A stretch of 64,000 bases of DNA from Glandiceps talaboti (taxonomy: Eukaryota; Hemichordata; Enteropneusta; Spengelidae): contig NC_135554.1 in NCBI RefSeq assembly GCF_964340395.1, positions 4,282,975 to 4,346,974 on the forward strand. The letters run 5' to 3'. This document shows, one piece after another, positions 43,625 to 56,700 of this stretch. Each line of letters opens with the position of its first letter. Positions within the stretch are counted from its first letter, which is position 1. The notes below the pieces were generated by a model, which did not search any database, had not been told where the DNA came from, and saw only the letters and a list, made by a program, of their open reading frames with translations. The position numbers and the translations under genes are program-made.

Positions 43625-43990
43625 CAGCTACCCCCCTCCACATGCACAGAGCTAAACTAAACTGTGTTAGTGGGTGTGTGGATTTATCATGATCCCACCC
43701 ACCCCTCCTCCCCCAACACAGAGCTAAACTAAACTGTGGAAGTGGGGTGTGGATTTGTCTTGATCCCACCTCCCCCACCCCCCACCCCACAGAGCTAACC
43801 TTAACTGTGGAAGTGGGGGTGTGGATTTGTCATGATCCCCCCTCCCCCTCCTCTCCCACACAGAGCTAACCTTAACTATGGAAGTGGGGATGTGGATTTG
43901 TCATGATTCCCCCCCTCTCCCCCCCCCCCCCACACACACAGAGCTAACCTTAACTGTGGAAGTGGGGGTGTGGATTTGTCATGGTCCCAC
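43625..43990. repeat. Tandem repeat of about 90 bp with C-rich blocks, four copies
   Basis: Each unit carries ACAGAGCTAA, TTAACTGTGGAAGTGGGG, GTGTGGATTTGTCATGATCC and then a C-rich tract of variable length. Open frames in both strands are incidental. Confidence 0.85.
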
Positions 43991-45188
43991 CCCTCCAAAC
44001 ACAACAAAACTGCTAAATGGAAGTAGAAACACAAACATAGACATCTGGAAGTCTGCTATTTATACTTATATCCCCATATACTATTCAATATCTAAGTGTA
44101 CATGCCATGTCTGACTCAAAACCACTACTGTATTCATTAACAATGTACATGTCATATTTTTAGCCAAAACAACTACTTGTCTCTCAAACTGTATATGCAT
44201 TCTTTCCTTTTTGAAATCAGCTACTGTATACTATAAAATTCAAATGTCAGGATTTTACCCTAAAGCACTGTCGTCTTTGATTTACTATCATGTTCAAAAG
44301 GAAGACCAAAGCCACAATAGTATACATCCTACTTTCAAATATTACTAAATGTAACTTACAAAACACCAGAAAACCATTACCTAGCCTTGCTACTCTTTCT
44401 CCATCATACAGCTATGCTTTGCATAATTCATAGTTATAAAGTACAGTATCTTGAAAACATATTAGATTAGCTGCCCAGGAAACTACAACCTTTGTCAGTG
44501 AACTGTAACAATTCTACATAGCAACCTGGAACTGTACATAGCAACCTCATACTTTACACAGCAACCTGGAACTGTACTCAACCTAAAACTCTACACAGTA
44601 ATTTTTAACACTACACAGTAACTAAAACTGTACACAGCAACTTCAAGCTGCCATTTCATAGTAGATACAACAACTTCAAGCTGCCATTTCATAGTAGATA
44701 GTTCATGATAAAAATTCAACAGTTACGGAACTGTAACATCTATCAAGAAATCTGATTTGTTTTTTGTTTAAAAAAATTCTTTGTCAGAACCAATCATTTG
44801 AGTTGTAACAGTTCACTGAGAAAACTTGTATACAGCTGAGTCTAGTTTGGCATATGTTCAACTTAGTAGTACCAACTGAGGTATCTAGTTACATGGTGAC
44901 AAACAGGAATATATCTGTATCAATATCAACAGTTCTATACTACATTTTGTACTTTCTTCTCAGTTCCTGTATCAAGGCCTACAACTTGGAATGAAATCAT
45001 TTGTAAAATATCCCATAAACCTATTCCTATGGACCTTGATGGACATGAAAGATATGACAGTCTGTTCTGGTGGGATTCTATTGGATATGACATCAGTATG
45101 ATGTAGTTATTTCATATTTATGTATTTTCAAACACATTTGGAAGTGTGTACATCAGTGTGTAGCTGCACAGCACAGAATGTGTGTGTG

Positions 45189-45229
<41 letters not shown>

Positions 45230-45540
45230 TATGTACATGTATACATCTGGGGTGCATGCATGCCTAAGCATGTATCATATCTGTGTATGCATATATTTTA
45301 TATAAATCAGTGTGTGAATGTCTGCATGTATTTGTGTGAGTGCATGCACACACATCAGTGTATATGAGCACACAGGTGTTTGTGTGTGTCTCTATAACAT
45401 TTCATTCCCAATGATCTCTTTTCTGAGAAAGGAGTGAAAAGACTCTTTGATTTATTCAAATTTGATTTGGATTGAAGTTACTAAGTCTATATAAATCTAG
45501 TATGGCCTGAAATATAAACCATAATCTTTGTTTGGAGTGC

Positions 45541-45870
45541 AGTGATTGGTCAACTATGACCTAGCTACATGCAAGACAGATACAGTGATTGGTCAACTAT
45601 GACCTAGCTACATGCAAGACAGATGCAGTGATTGGTCAACTATGACCTTGCTTTAATGTTGCATGTGATCAGCAAATTTATCAACAGTTAGATCAGGATT
45701 TGTACCCTGTGATTGGCCAAGGTATTTGTAATGTGAGTATTCAACTGTGACCTACATTTCAAGACATGTATGCTATAATTGGTCAATCATACCTTTGCTT
45801 TCATTGCATGTACATTGTGATTGGTCAACTGTGACCTAACTAGATGCAAGACAGACAGTGATTGGTCAAC
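45541..45870. repeat. 43-bp repeat with ATTGGTCAACTATGACCT motif
   Basis: The first three units (45541, 45584, 45627) are regular; four or so diverged copies with GTGATTGG, TGGTCAA and TGACCT follow. Every unit contains ATTGG, an inverted CCAAT. Preceded by a GT-rich region at 45180-45230. Confidence 0.75.
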
Positions 45871-46534
45871 TATGAGTATGACCTTAGACTTCCATGTTAA
45901 TACAAAAGTAGAATTTTTTCACTAATACGTTTCACAACGTAATGTATATCATGACTTCTTGAAACCGATACACCTTATAAACTGTTTTGGTACCACTGTA
46001 AAATATTCCTGAATCATGTGAATGACACCAGTTGAATTTTTGATTTGTACCACTGGTTTAGATCTTTTAGATGGTCACATCCAAACATATAATTATAATC
46101 ACACACATAAACAAATACAGCGTACCTATGGTAACTAAAGTATTCCAAAACTCTTGTTACTATTGTTCAGATTGTACTGGCAGGAAGTGTACAGAATACA
46201 GCTGATATTCTAGTGGTGTTCAGTGAGTCATTATTCAAACAGAATGATTTTTGATTATGAAAATTCCTTTTTTCCTACACTGGTTTTTCATTTGACTCTT
46301 AGATACAAGTTATGTCTGACAACTAGCTGATTGGACATATTGGACACATGATTAGTAACTTCTTGCATAATGTTTACATGTACACATAGATATATCACAA
46401 ACTCATTTATCTCTCTTTGAATGGGTAGATACATGGATAAATACACACACACAAATAAATTGATAATATGTATCAAAATACTAATACTGTTGATCTGCTC
46501 AGTACAGAATACTTCATCTTGGAATGCTCCATCG

Positions 46535-47050
46535 TGTTTTCTGTGTACACAAACTGTGATGACATCTACTGTGCTGTGTACACAAACTGTGATGACATCT
46601 ACTGTGTTGTGTACACAAACTGTGATGACATCTACTGTGTGTACACACAAACTGTGATGACATCTACTGTGTTCTGTACACAAACTGATGACATCTACTG
46701 TGTTGTGTACACAAACTGTGATGACATCTACTGTGTTGTGTACACAAACTGTGATGACATCTACTGTGTTGTGTACACAAACTGATGACATCTACCGTGT
46801 TGTGTACACAAACTGTGATGACATCTACTGTGTTGTGTACACAAACTGTGATGACATCTACTGTGTTGTGTACACAAACTGTGATGACATCTACTGTGTT
46901 GTGTACACAAACTGATGACATCTACTGTGTTGTGTACACAAACTGATGACATCTACTGTGTTGTGTACACAAACTGTGATGACATCTACTGTGTTGTGTA
47001 CAATATATTTGATGACATCTACTGTGTTGTGTACACACAAACTGTGATGG
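46535..47050. repeat. 33-bp minisatellite, about 15 copies
   Basis: Units contain TGTGATGACATCTACTGTG then TTGTGTACACAAAC; several lack four bases (CTGATGAC for CTGTGATGAC), which breaks the frames. The overlapping frames on both strands are repeat artefacts. Confidence 0.93.
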
Positions 47051-47734
47051 TATTTGATGTGCTCTGTACTATCATGTAATTTACCAAATTTATATATGTA
47101 TGTGGCTGATTGCATGACCTTGCTTTTCATTTTATGCGAGTAATACCCATTAGATGAATGACAGTCCAAATTAATATTACAACATTTTGCTGGCGTAAAT
47201 GAACTTTAACAATGTCCACTGGGTATTTATCCAAATTTAGAAATGATCTGAATTCACTGTATTCTGTTGTTTGTAAATGTCCTTGGTTCTGTTCTACTGC
47301 TGAGTGCCTGAACTTGACAAGAGTTCATTGGGTAACCAGGGGTAACCAGTGCCACCATTTTTACCAATGGGTGTTGTCAATGTCTACTTTCTGTATTGAT
47401 TACTATGGCAACCATTTGGGTAAGACATCCCATAAGTTACAAGTATTTTCCTCTAATCTATATGAACTATGAGGACTTGCACAATTGTGTGAACCAGTTC
47501 AAAAAATCATATCTTCTGAATCAAATCTATTTCAGAAATTGACATTTTCTGAATCGTTTGTGACGTCTAGTATCCACCTGTCTACATATAACGTGACTTA
47601 ATTGTAAAAAGCACCCCTAAGTCATAATGTCTGTGACAAAATCCAAAGTTATTTCTCTTTGAAGAAGAGACTGTGGAAATGAAAATTAATTTGAAGATAT
47701 ATACCGCAGGATATCATCAGTTATGATATCACTG

Positions 47735-50700
47735 CTAAAGATCGGGAAATCGGTTCGGGTCCTCTTTGTAATTCCGAGGAATATAGAACAATGATGACGG
47801 AATATCATGGTCATTCTGGAATTCCTGGAATGTGATCTTTGCCGAGATTGTTGGCAACACTGGGATGTCTATAACAAAAGGAGAGGGTCTCATTAGGAGG
47901 TGGGTAATGTTTTTCTACAAAATTATAAAATGAAAAGTTACCAACTTTATAGTTCATAATATGATCTATACTACAATAATCCAAAATGCTGAAAATTAAT
48001 AAAATGTGGAAATGATTCAAGGACAACTTAAGAGTAAACGATGAATTAACAAACATATGCACCCATAGTGTGTCACTCACCTTTGTGCAAGATTTACATG
48101 TGTTGTAAGAAAAAATATGTGTATGAAAGGATTTGATATCAGAACCCAATGATGTATGAGTTCAAGTGTAATGTATTAGGGGTATATGATATCAGAACCC
48201 AATGGTGTATGAGTTCAAGTGTAATGTATTAGGGGTATATGATATCAGAACCCAATGATGTATGAGTTCAAGTGTAGTGTATTAGGGGTATATGATATCA
48301 GAACCCAATGGTGTATGAGTTCAAGTGTAATGTATTAGGGGTATATGATATCAGAACCCAATGATGTATGAGTTCAAGTGTAGTGTATTAGGGGTATATG
48401 ATATCAGAACCCAATGATGTATGAGTTCAAGTGTAATGTATTAGGGGTATATGATATCAGAACCCAGTGATGTATGAGTTCAAGTGTAATGTATTAGGGG
48501 TATTTGATATCAGAACCCAATGATGTATGAGTTCAAGTGTAATGTATTAGGGGTATATGATATCAGAACCCAGTGATGTATGAGTTCAAGTGTAATGTAT
48601 TAGGGGTATATGATATCAGAACCCAATGGTGTATGAGTTCAAGTGTAATGTATTAGGGGTATTTGATATCAGAGCCCAATGGTGTATGAGTTCAAGTGTA
48701 GTGTATTAGGGGTATATGATATCAGAACCCAATGATGTATGAGTTCAAGTGTAGTGTATTAGGGGTATATGATATCAGAACCCAATGATGTATGAGTTCA
48801 AGTGTAGTGTATTAGGGGTATTTGATATCAGAACCCAATGGTGTATGAGTTCAAGTGTAATGTATTAGGGGTATATGATATCAGAACCCAATGATGTATG
48901 AGTTCAAGTGTAGTGTATTAGGGGTATATGATATCAGAACCCAATGGTGTATGAGTTCAAGTGTAATGTATTAGGGGTATATGATATCAGAACCCAATGG
49001 TGTATGAGTTCAAGTGTAATGTATTAGGGGTATATGATATCAGAACCCAATGATGTATGAGTTCAAGTGTAGTGTATTAGGGGTATTTGATATCAGAACC
49101 CAATGATGTATGAGTTCAAGTGTAGTGTATTAGGGGTATTTGATATCAGAACCCAATGATGTATGAGTTCAAGTGTAATGTATTAGGGGTATATGATATC
49201 AGAACCCAATGGTGTATGAGTTCAAGTGTAATGTATTAGGGGTATATGATATCAGAACCCAATGGTGTATGAGTTCAAGTGTAATGTATTAGGGGTATTT
49301 GATATCAGAGCCCAATGGTGTATGAGTTCAAGTGTAGTGTATTAGGGGTATATGATATCAGAACCCAATGATGTATGAGTTCAAGTGTAATGTATTAGGG
49401 GTATATGATATCAGAACCCAATGATGTATGAGTTCAAGTGTAGTGTATTAGGGGTATTTGATATCAGAACCCAATGGTGTATGAGTTCAAGTGTAATGTA
49501 TTAGGGGTATATGATATCAGAACCCAATGGTGTATGAGTTCAAGTGTAATGTATTAGGGGTATATGATATCAGAACCCAATGGTGTATGAGTTCAAGTGT
49601 AATGTATTAGGGGTATATGATATCAGAACCCAATGATGTATGAGTTCAAGTGTAATGTATTAGGGGTATTTGATATCAGAGCCCAATGGTGTATGAGTTC
49701 AAGTGTAATGTATTAGGGGTATATGATATCAGAACCCAATGGTGTATGAGTTCAAGTGTAATGTATTAGGGGTATATGATATGAGAACCCAATGGTGTAT
49801 GAGTTCAAGTGTAATGTATTAGGGGTATTTGATATCAGAACCCAATGATGTATGAGTTCAAGTGTAATGTATTAGGGGTATTTGATATCAGAACCCAATG
49901 ATGTATGAGTTCAAGTGTAATGTATTAGGGGTATTTGATATCAGAACCCAATGATGTATGAGTTCAGGTGTAGTGTATAACGGGGTTAAATTGTGGAATA
50001 GTCTGCCCGAAGAGGTTAAATCTTCGCTTCAATCATTCAAAAGAAATTGCAAGTACCATCTTCTTAATAACTAGGTTGGCATCCCGTTTGTGTGTTTCTT
50101 TTTGTGTTTTTAGTCTATACCTGTCTGCGTTTTTACGTTTTTATTTTAGCAGTTGTCAGTTTACTTTTTATCATGTTTAATGTATAAAGTGTAAATTTTT
50201 TCTATTGCTCGACACTGTGTGAGAAGAGCCATTTGGCTCAACAGTCTATCGAGTTGAAATAAAGTCTAATAATAATAATACCTGAAAATGATACTGAATA
50301 ATCATGCACCTTTGAGTAAGATTTGCATATTATTTGCAGGTACGCAATAATGTTTTCAGTATTGCACTGCAGTGAAAATACCACTACATGTAGTATGTGC
50401 ACACACTGGTGTAAGTAATTATTGGTACACACAGTGACCATGATAATACTTAATGTTACTTGTCAACCTTACACAATGAATGAGTACTCCATGACAGTAA
50501 TACTCACATATCTGTGGTTTAATAATAGCTTACTTTGTAAACTTGTCCCTATGTCTCTGTCTTTTCTCTATGTTTTTTAAGTGCAGTGAATCTTGACATT
50601 AGTGAGCAAATAAAATAATGTCTTTAAAACATTATACAAATCATAGTTGCTTATAAAATTTACTCACCAATTTTGACTGGAAAACCTGTTGGTAGCTTCA

Positions 50701-53700
50701 TCTGTACAAATTCTCTTAATTTATTGAAGTGTTTAAATGGTGTTATAACTTCTAGAACATTTAGAAGTTCCTCTATCGTAAGTGGAAAGTCATCACTCTG
50801 AAATGCATAACAATGGATGGTTTACAGTGATTGGTACACTTTGCACTAGCCAAGCTATAATAATCATCATCAGGCCAATTATTACATATGTGATCACATG
50901 ACATGAACTGCTAACTTCAAAACAATAAAACAGAACAATGATTTTGATTGGTTTAACATACAGGAAGATAAACACACTGTGATGTAATCAGCCAATTCTC
51001 GGTACCTGCAATAGAGTTTTACCTCATGCTAAAGGGTCAAAATAGAACAAAACAGTTGATTTATTGTCACACACACACACCTATAGTAATACATATGTAG
51101 TGTATGGAGTAGAAGTTATGGTGTCCACCAATACAAAGAACTGATGTCATCAACCAATTCTTAAAGTATTGTCAAAAAATCTTTCTAATAAATAATTGTA
51201 GCACTTTTTTTAAATCTTTTTTATCTATCAGTGTTTTGCTTTATCAATTTAGGATTGAACTTTCTTGTAGAGCTATCTTGAAGTCTACTTACCATGGCTG
51301 CCGTAGCTTTGACACTCTTCCTACTTTCTTTGTATAGCATAGATCTTCCTAATGTAGGAGGCCTACAGAGGTAAAATAACATCTGAATAAAATAATGTTG
51401 TTTAAACTGCAGACAATTCCCCCTCAATGTGTATACTTCAGAACAAGATTTGAATAACCACAATGTTAGATGATGATCGTGGTGATCACAACAAATATAA
51501 ACATGTAACGTGACTCTGGTAGCTGTAAATGCAAGGTTTTGTTGCCAGTCAATGACACTTGGATTTACACACAGCTGATGTCATGTCAATAAAAGTTTAC
51601 CTTTTTGGAACTGCATTGCAGTAATCTTCCCATGTGACATGACATGGTGATGGAGGTACTAGTGATGGTCGTCTCTGTGGCTACAAATAAAACAAAAACA
51701 AAATACAATAATACAAAATATGTCATCAACCAATTCTTAGATTCTGTAACAACTCTTAAAGTATTGTCAAAAAATACTTGGTGCGCATGCGTGAAATGTG
51801 CGAACATCTAGTTTGCATCGCGGACCATCAGTCTGAAAAAAGAATGGACTTTTAGTGACTTTAGTTGACTAAGAGTAATAGTAAACAGAGTTGAATAGTT
51901 TTTGAGTACACTAATCAGAGGAAACAGTCTGGGTTGGAGTATTTGGTCGATATTCGCCGACTTGAAGTATGGCCTGTGCAGCCCAAGAAATCCAAGATGG
52001 CGGCGACCATCGTCAACAAAATGAAACGTCGTCAAGCCAGTTTCTCATACAACCACAACAACCAAGAAGAGGAAAAAGAGTAAGAGGAACCTTGCAGTCT
52101 ACGAGCAGTATCATAGGTGACGAAGGTTGGGAATGTGATACATGTCAAATTTCGTCTTCCGACAAAAAGTGTAAACTCCTTAAATGTGATTACTGTGAGA
52201 CTAGGAGATGCATTAAGTGCCTGAAGATACCAGAAGCAACATATAAAAACGTAGGAGACAGGCCAGATTTCCCCTGGTTCTGCGACAACTGTGTAGCGAA
52301 AGCAATGAGATGCATAAAAGAGGAGCGGGAGATAGAGCTAAGATGTAGCAATTTCTTAGAAGGTTTCAGAAAAGAAGTTGTGAATAAACTAGACTTTATG
52401 CAAACAGAAATAAACGACATCAAGGCTAGACTAGAAGTGGACCCGGTAGTGAAATCACAAGCCCAAACTAAGAATCAAGAAGAGGTTGTAAAGGAGGTAT
52501 GTAGCAACATAAGTGATAGAATATCAAGACAAAAGAATATAGTGGTATTCAACTTACCAGAGGCATCAAGTATACTAAGATCTGAGCTGTTAAAGTATGA
52601 TAAAGAACACTTGGCTAATGTGATAGAGATAACTAGTGGAAATAAGGAAGTTGAAGTGGAAGTTAGAAGACTAGGCAAGAAGGAGCAGGTAGATAATAAT
52701 GATGAAGAAGGATCCCACAAGACTGCCAAACCTAGACCTCTACTTGTATCATTCCACACTGAAGAAATGAAGTTTAAAGTTATGAAGAATTTATATAAGC
52801 TGAAGGATGCTAGGGATCCCTACAACAAGATAAGCATTAAGAATGATATGACAAGACAGGAAAGAGAGGTGGATAAAGGACTCCAAGAAGATGTAAGAAA
52901 GAGGAATACAGAAATGAATGACCCACATTTTTTCTACGCAGTCAGAGGGCTTCCGTGGGACAGAAGAGTTGTGAAAATAAAGAGAAGACCACCAAGAGAG
53001 GTGGATCAGTCACAAAGAGAAATATAGAAATATGGAGTACAAATGCTGATGTCCTGACCCAAGAGAAATTTCAAGAGTTAAGCTGTAGAGTGAAGGAGAA
53101 TGAACCCGATATAATTGCAATTTCTGAAGTCAAACCTAAGCACTTCAAATACAGTTTAAATATAGCACAGTTTAACCTGCAAGGGTATAATCTGGAAGCA
53201 CTAAACATTACTGAGGTCATCGGCAGGGGAATGTTACTGTATATAAATAAGCATTTATCCTATAATTTATTGGATGTAGATCAACTGATCTCAGTCCAGG
53301 AAGCACAAGTTTGTGAAATAAGCCTAGAAGGACCAGACACTTTGTTGTTTTGTTCACTATACAGAAGTCCGAGTTCAAATCCAACAAATGATGAAAGTAT
53401 AAATAATTTATTTAGTTGTCTTGCTGATATGAAACATTCGCATACCGTAATTGCAGGTGATATGAACTATCCAAATATAGACTGGAACATTTATAGAAAT
53501 ACTGCATCAGGAACTGGTAAGGAATTCAACTTTATTGAGGCTGTCCGAGACTGCTATCTACATCAACATGTGAATTCACCAACCAGGGGGAGAGGTACTG
53601 ATAGGCCTTCTATCTTAGACCTTGTCTTCACAAATGAAAAGGAAATTGTAGATTGCGTAGAACATGATGCCCCCCTGGGGAAGAGTGACCATTCTATGTT

Positions 53701-56700
53701 GAAGATCAAAGTCATGTGTGTTAAAGGTGACAATGTACAACCAAAGATTAGATATAAATATGATAATGGAGACTACAATAAAATGAAAGAAATGTTAAGT
53801 ATAGACTGGGCAGAAGTACTTAATTCCTGCGGAGATGATGTGAATATACAATGGAACACATTTCTAGAAATTTATAGAGAAGCGGAAACAGTCTGCATTC
53901 CACAGAAAGTTGTGAATCCGTCCAAAAAGAACTATGCTGTACCCCTGGATAGAAAAACGTTAGCAAAGGTTAAAAAGAAGAACAGATTATGGCAAAGATT
54001 CTTGCAAACAAAAGATGGTCAAGTATATCAGGACTATTGTAAAATCCGAAACCAAGTTAGAAGAATAACAAGGAAAGTACAGAAAGATTATGAAAAGTCA
54101 GTGGCGAAGGAGGTCAAGACAAACCCAAAAAAGTTCTGGGGCTATGCCAGTTCTAAATCTAAATTAAGAACTGGAATACCGAACCTATCCAAAACAGGCA
54201 ATGATAAAGGAGAAGATATGACCACCTGTGACAAAGAAAAAGCAGAGGTTCTTGCTGATTTCTTTTCATCAGTCTTCACAAGGGAACAACAAGGCCACTG
54301 GGATTTACCAAATACCATACATGCTAGACACATACTTGAGCTGAATATTACTCCAGAGACTACACTTAAGATTTTATCCAAGTTAAAAACCTCAAAATCA
54401 CCAGGCCCTGACCTCGTACATCCCAGAATATTATATGAACTTAGAGAAGTGCTCTGTACCCCATTAACCATAATTTATAACACATCACTAAAGACAGGGA
54501 CAATACCGAATGACTGGAAGTGTGCCAACGTTACGCCTATATTTAAGAAAGGTTGTAAATGGTTAGCCAGCAATTACCGACCAATCAGCCTTACAAGTGT
54601 TGTCTGTAAAATAATGGAAACCCTGATAAGGAACTCTATTGTGAAATATATGAACAGTAATAACTTGTTTAGTGATCAACAGTTTGGTTTCATCAGTGGT
54701 CGTTCGACTGTACTACAACTAATCAAAGTCCTAGACAAGTGGACAGAAATTATTGATCTTGGAGGATGTGTTGATGTTGTGTACTGTGACTTTATGAAGG
54801 CCTTTGACAAAGTGCCTCATAGGCGTTTAATGGAGAAACTTCAATACTATGGGATCCCAAGCCTGCTGTTAAACTGGATATCTGCTTTCCTCAATAATCG
54901 GAAACAAAAAGTTATTGTAAATGGCGTTTCATCGGAATGGCAGGAGGTGCTAAGTGGTATACCCCAAGGATCTGTCTTAGGACCCATACTTTTTGTAATA
55001 TATATCAACACACTTCCAGATGTAGTACAAAGCTCAGAAATATATCTATTCGCAGACGATACCAAAGTTTTCAGGGGAATATTCAAGGAAGAAGACTGTG
55101 ATTGCTTACAAACAGATGTTGATAACATGTATACTTGGACAGAGAACTCTCTTCTGAAATTTCATCCAGATAAATGTGCCAGTATGCGGATAGGAAAGAC
55201 ACACTTGTCAGATAGATCATATACCATGGGACAAAATAAGGTCAAACTTAGAAATACAAAGGAAGAGAAGGATATAGGAGTAATTGTGGATGATAAGCTA
55301 TCCTTTTCAAGTCACATGTCTACAAAAATAAATAAGGCAAATTCCATAATGGGTCTGATAAGGAGAACTTATGCTCATCTTGACAAAGAAAGTTTTTTAT
55401 TATTGTACAAAGGTCTGGTTAGACCACATTTGGAATATGCAAATCAAGTTTGGGCACCTTACCTCAAAAAGGATATTATTGCCATCGAGAACGTACAGCG
55501 CAGAGCTACCAAGTTAATTCCAGGATTTAGAGAATTGTCATACCAGGAAAGACTAAGGCATCTGAACTTACCAACTTTGGCTTACCGTCGTCTACGGGGA
55601 GATATGATTGAACTCTATAAAATTATGTCGGGGAAATATGACACTAGAGTGACTGATTTTCTCAAGACCAGACATTGTGACACTAGAGGGCATCAATATA
55701 AACTGTACAAAGTCCATACTAGGCTGGATATTAGGAAATTTTCTTTTGTACATAGAAGTATAAACCAATGGAATAGTCTTCCCAATCATGTGGTTGATGC
55801 ACCAAATGTATATAATTTTGAGAGACGTTTAGATAGACACTGGGAAGGACTTGCAAGTGAAATTTAAATTTGAAGACTATGCTAGCATACGCACTGACAA
55901 GACTTTAATTTAACATGATCTGATATCAGAGGCCTAAATAAGGCCTATAATCAGAATTGTACCTGTATACCTGTATACCTGTAAAATATTGGTGAATACA
56001 AGCACTGCACTGACCATATTCATTCATTTATACTATAGCTTAATTCTTTACTTTGTGCTGCAATATGAAAGTGAAGCCATATTCACTGTGGTAGTCACTA
56101 GGGGAACAAGTTAACTACTAGAGCTCCCTAAGTCTGGGCAATAAATTAATATACTAGTGTATGATAGTCACTCCAGAAACAAGTCGGCTGTTGGAGTCTG
56201 TGAGTGTGGGCAATAGTTGGATTTATAACACATCATCTGTGTGAGTCGTGTTGCGATTGGTCAATGCCCTGTCACGTGGTATGCATAATTTGAATACTGT
56301 TGCCCGGGAAATGACGATCTATTGCCCCATAGGGCAATAGTTCCATGAATGAAAAGTCAAGTGGAATATTGCCCGCCAATTGCGCATGCGTGAGCGTCTT
56401 CCTTGCAGATGACAAATATTCAGACGGGTCAATGGCCATGGCAGCAAACGATAATCCACGTTTTTGGAAAGTGTCTGAAGAAGATCTTGCAGAACTGGTG
56501 TCACACAAAGATGCTAAGCGCACAAAGTGTGTTATCAAAAATGCTGTGAGTATTTTAGAAAAATACTGGGTGGAAGTAGGAACGGTATTGCCTGTTGTTG
56601 AGGATAATCCTACAGAACTGTACGTAGTGTCAGGTTTATTATAATAGTATGAATGAGATGTGTCATAAAACAAATGTCGACTGGTCTCTTGTTCGGGCAA

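Larger units (their letters stand above)
35827..47734. other. Convergent intergenic region between UHRF1 and ANKRD13C
   Basis: About 12 kb with no supported gene. It should include both 3' UTRs. Besides the arrays listed separately it holds a 20 to 22-bp repeat (ATTTGCATAGCGACAAGTC, about 36423-36545), a (CTTGT)n microsatellite (39868-39900), a 28-bp repeat (ACACTGTTACCATAGCTACA, 42047-42150) and a degenerate repeat around 42415-42545 that creates a chance frame. AATAAA at 38044 is one possible UHRF1 polyadenylation signal. Confidence 0.5.
51783..55990 (+). mobile_element. Apparently full-length CR1-like LINE
   Basis: Two long overlapping frames (51969-53027 and 52955-55867) are uninterrupted. 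The 3' UTR is short and ends in an 8-bp tandem repeat (ACCTGTAT, 55961-55983), the type of 3' terminus typical of CR1/L2 elements that end in short repeats instead of poly(A). The 5' region has an NRF1-like TGCGCATGCGT (51782-51792) and, at the start of ORF1, AAGATGGCGGC, a YY1-type motif. Exact 5' end and target duplication are not established. Inserted antisense in an ANKRD13C intron. Intact frames suggest a recent insertion. Confidence 0.85.

Noticed and set aside
43491-44114. Frames across C-rich 90-bp repeats
   Set aside because: Encode only the repeat; homopolymer C runs make length and frame unreliable.
46288-47169. Multiple long frames on both strands
   Set aside because: Generated by the 33-bp minisatellite; four-base deletions in some units shift every frame.
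47811-48149. 112-codon minus-strand frame
   Set aside because: Overlaps the last ANKRD13C exon in a different frame; the frame that ends RFPDL and joins in phase is at 47868-47735.
48127-49976. Array considered as CRISPR-like
   Set aside because: Units are contiguous direct repeats with no unique spacers, in an intron of an animal gene.
54142-55128. Minus-strand frames of 93-109 codons inside the LINE
   Set aside because: Antisense shadows of ORF2; the plus strand shows the conserved reverse transcriptase motifs.
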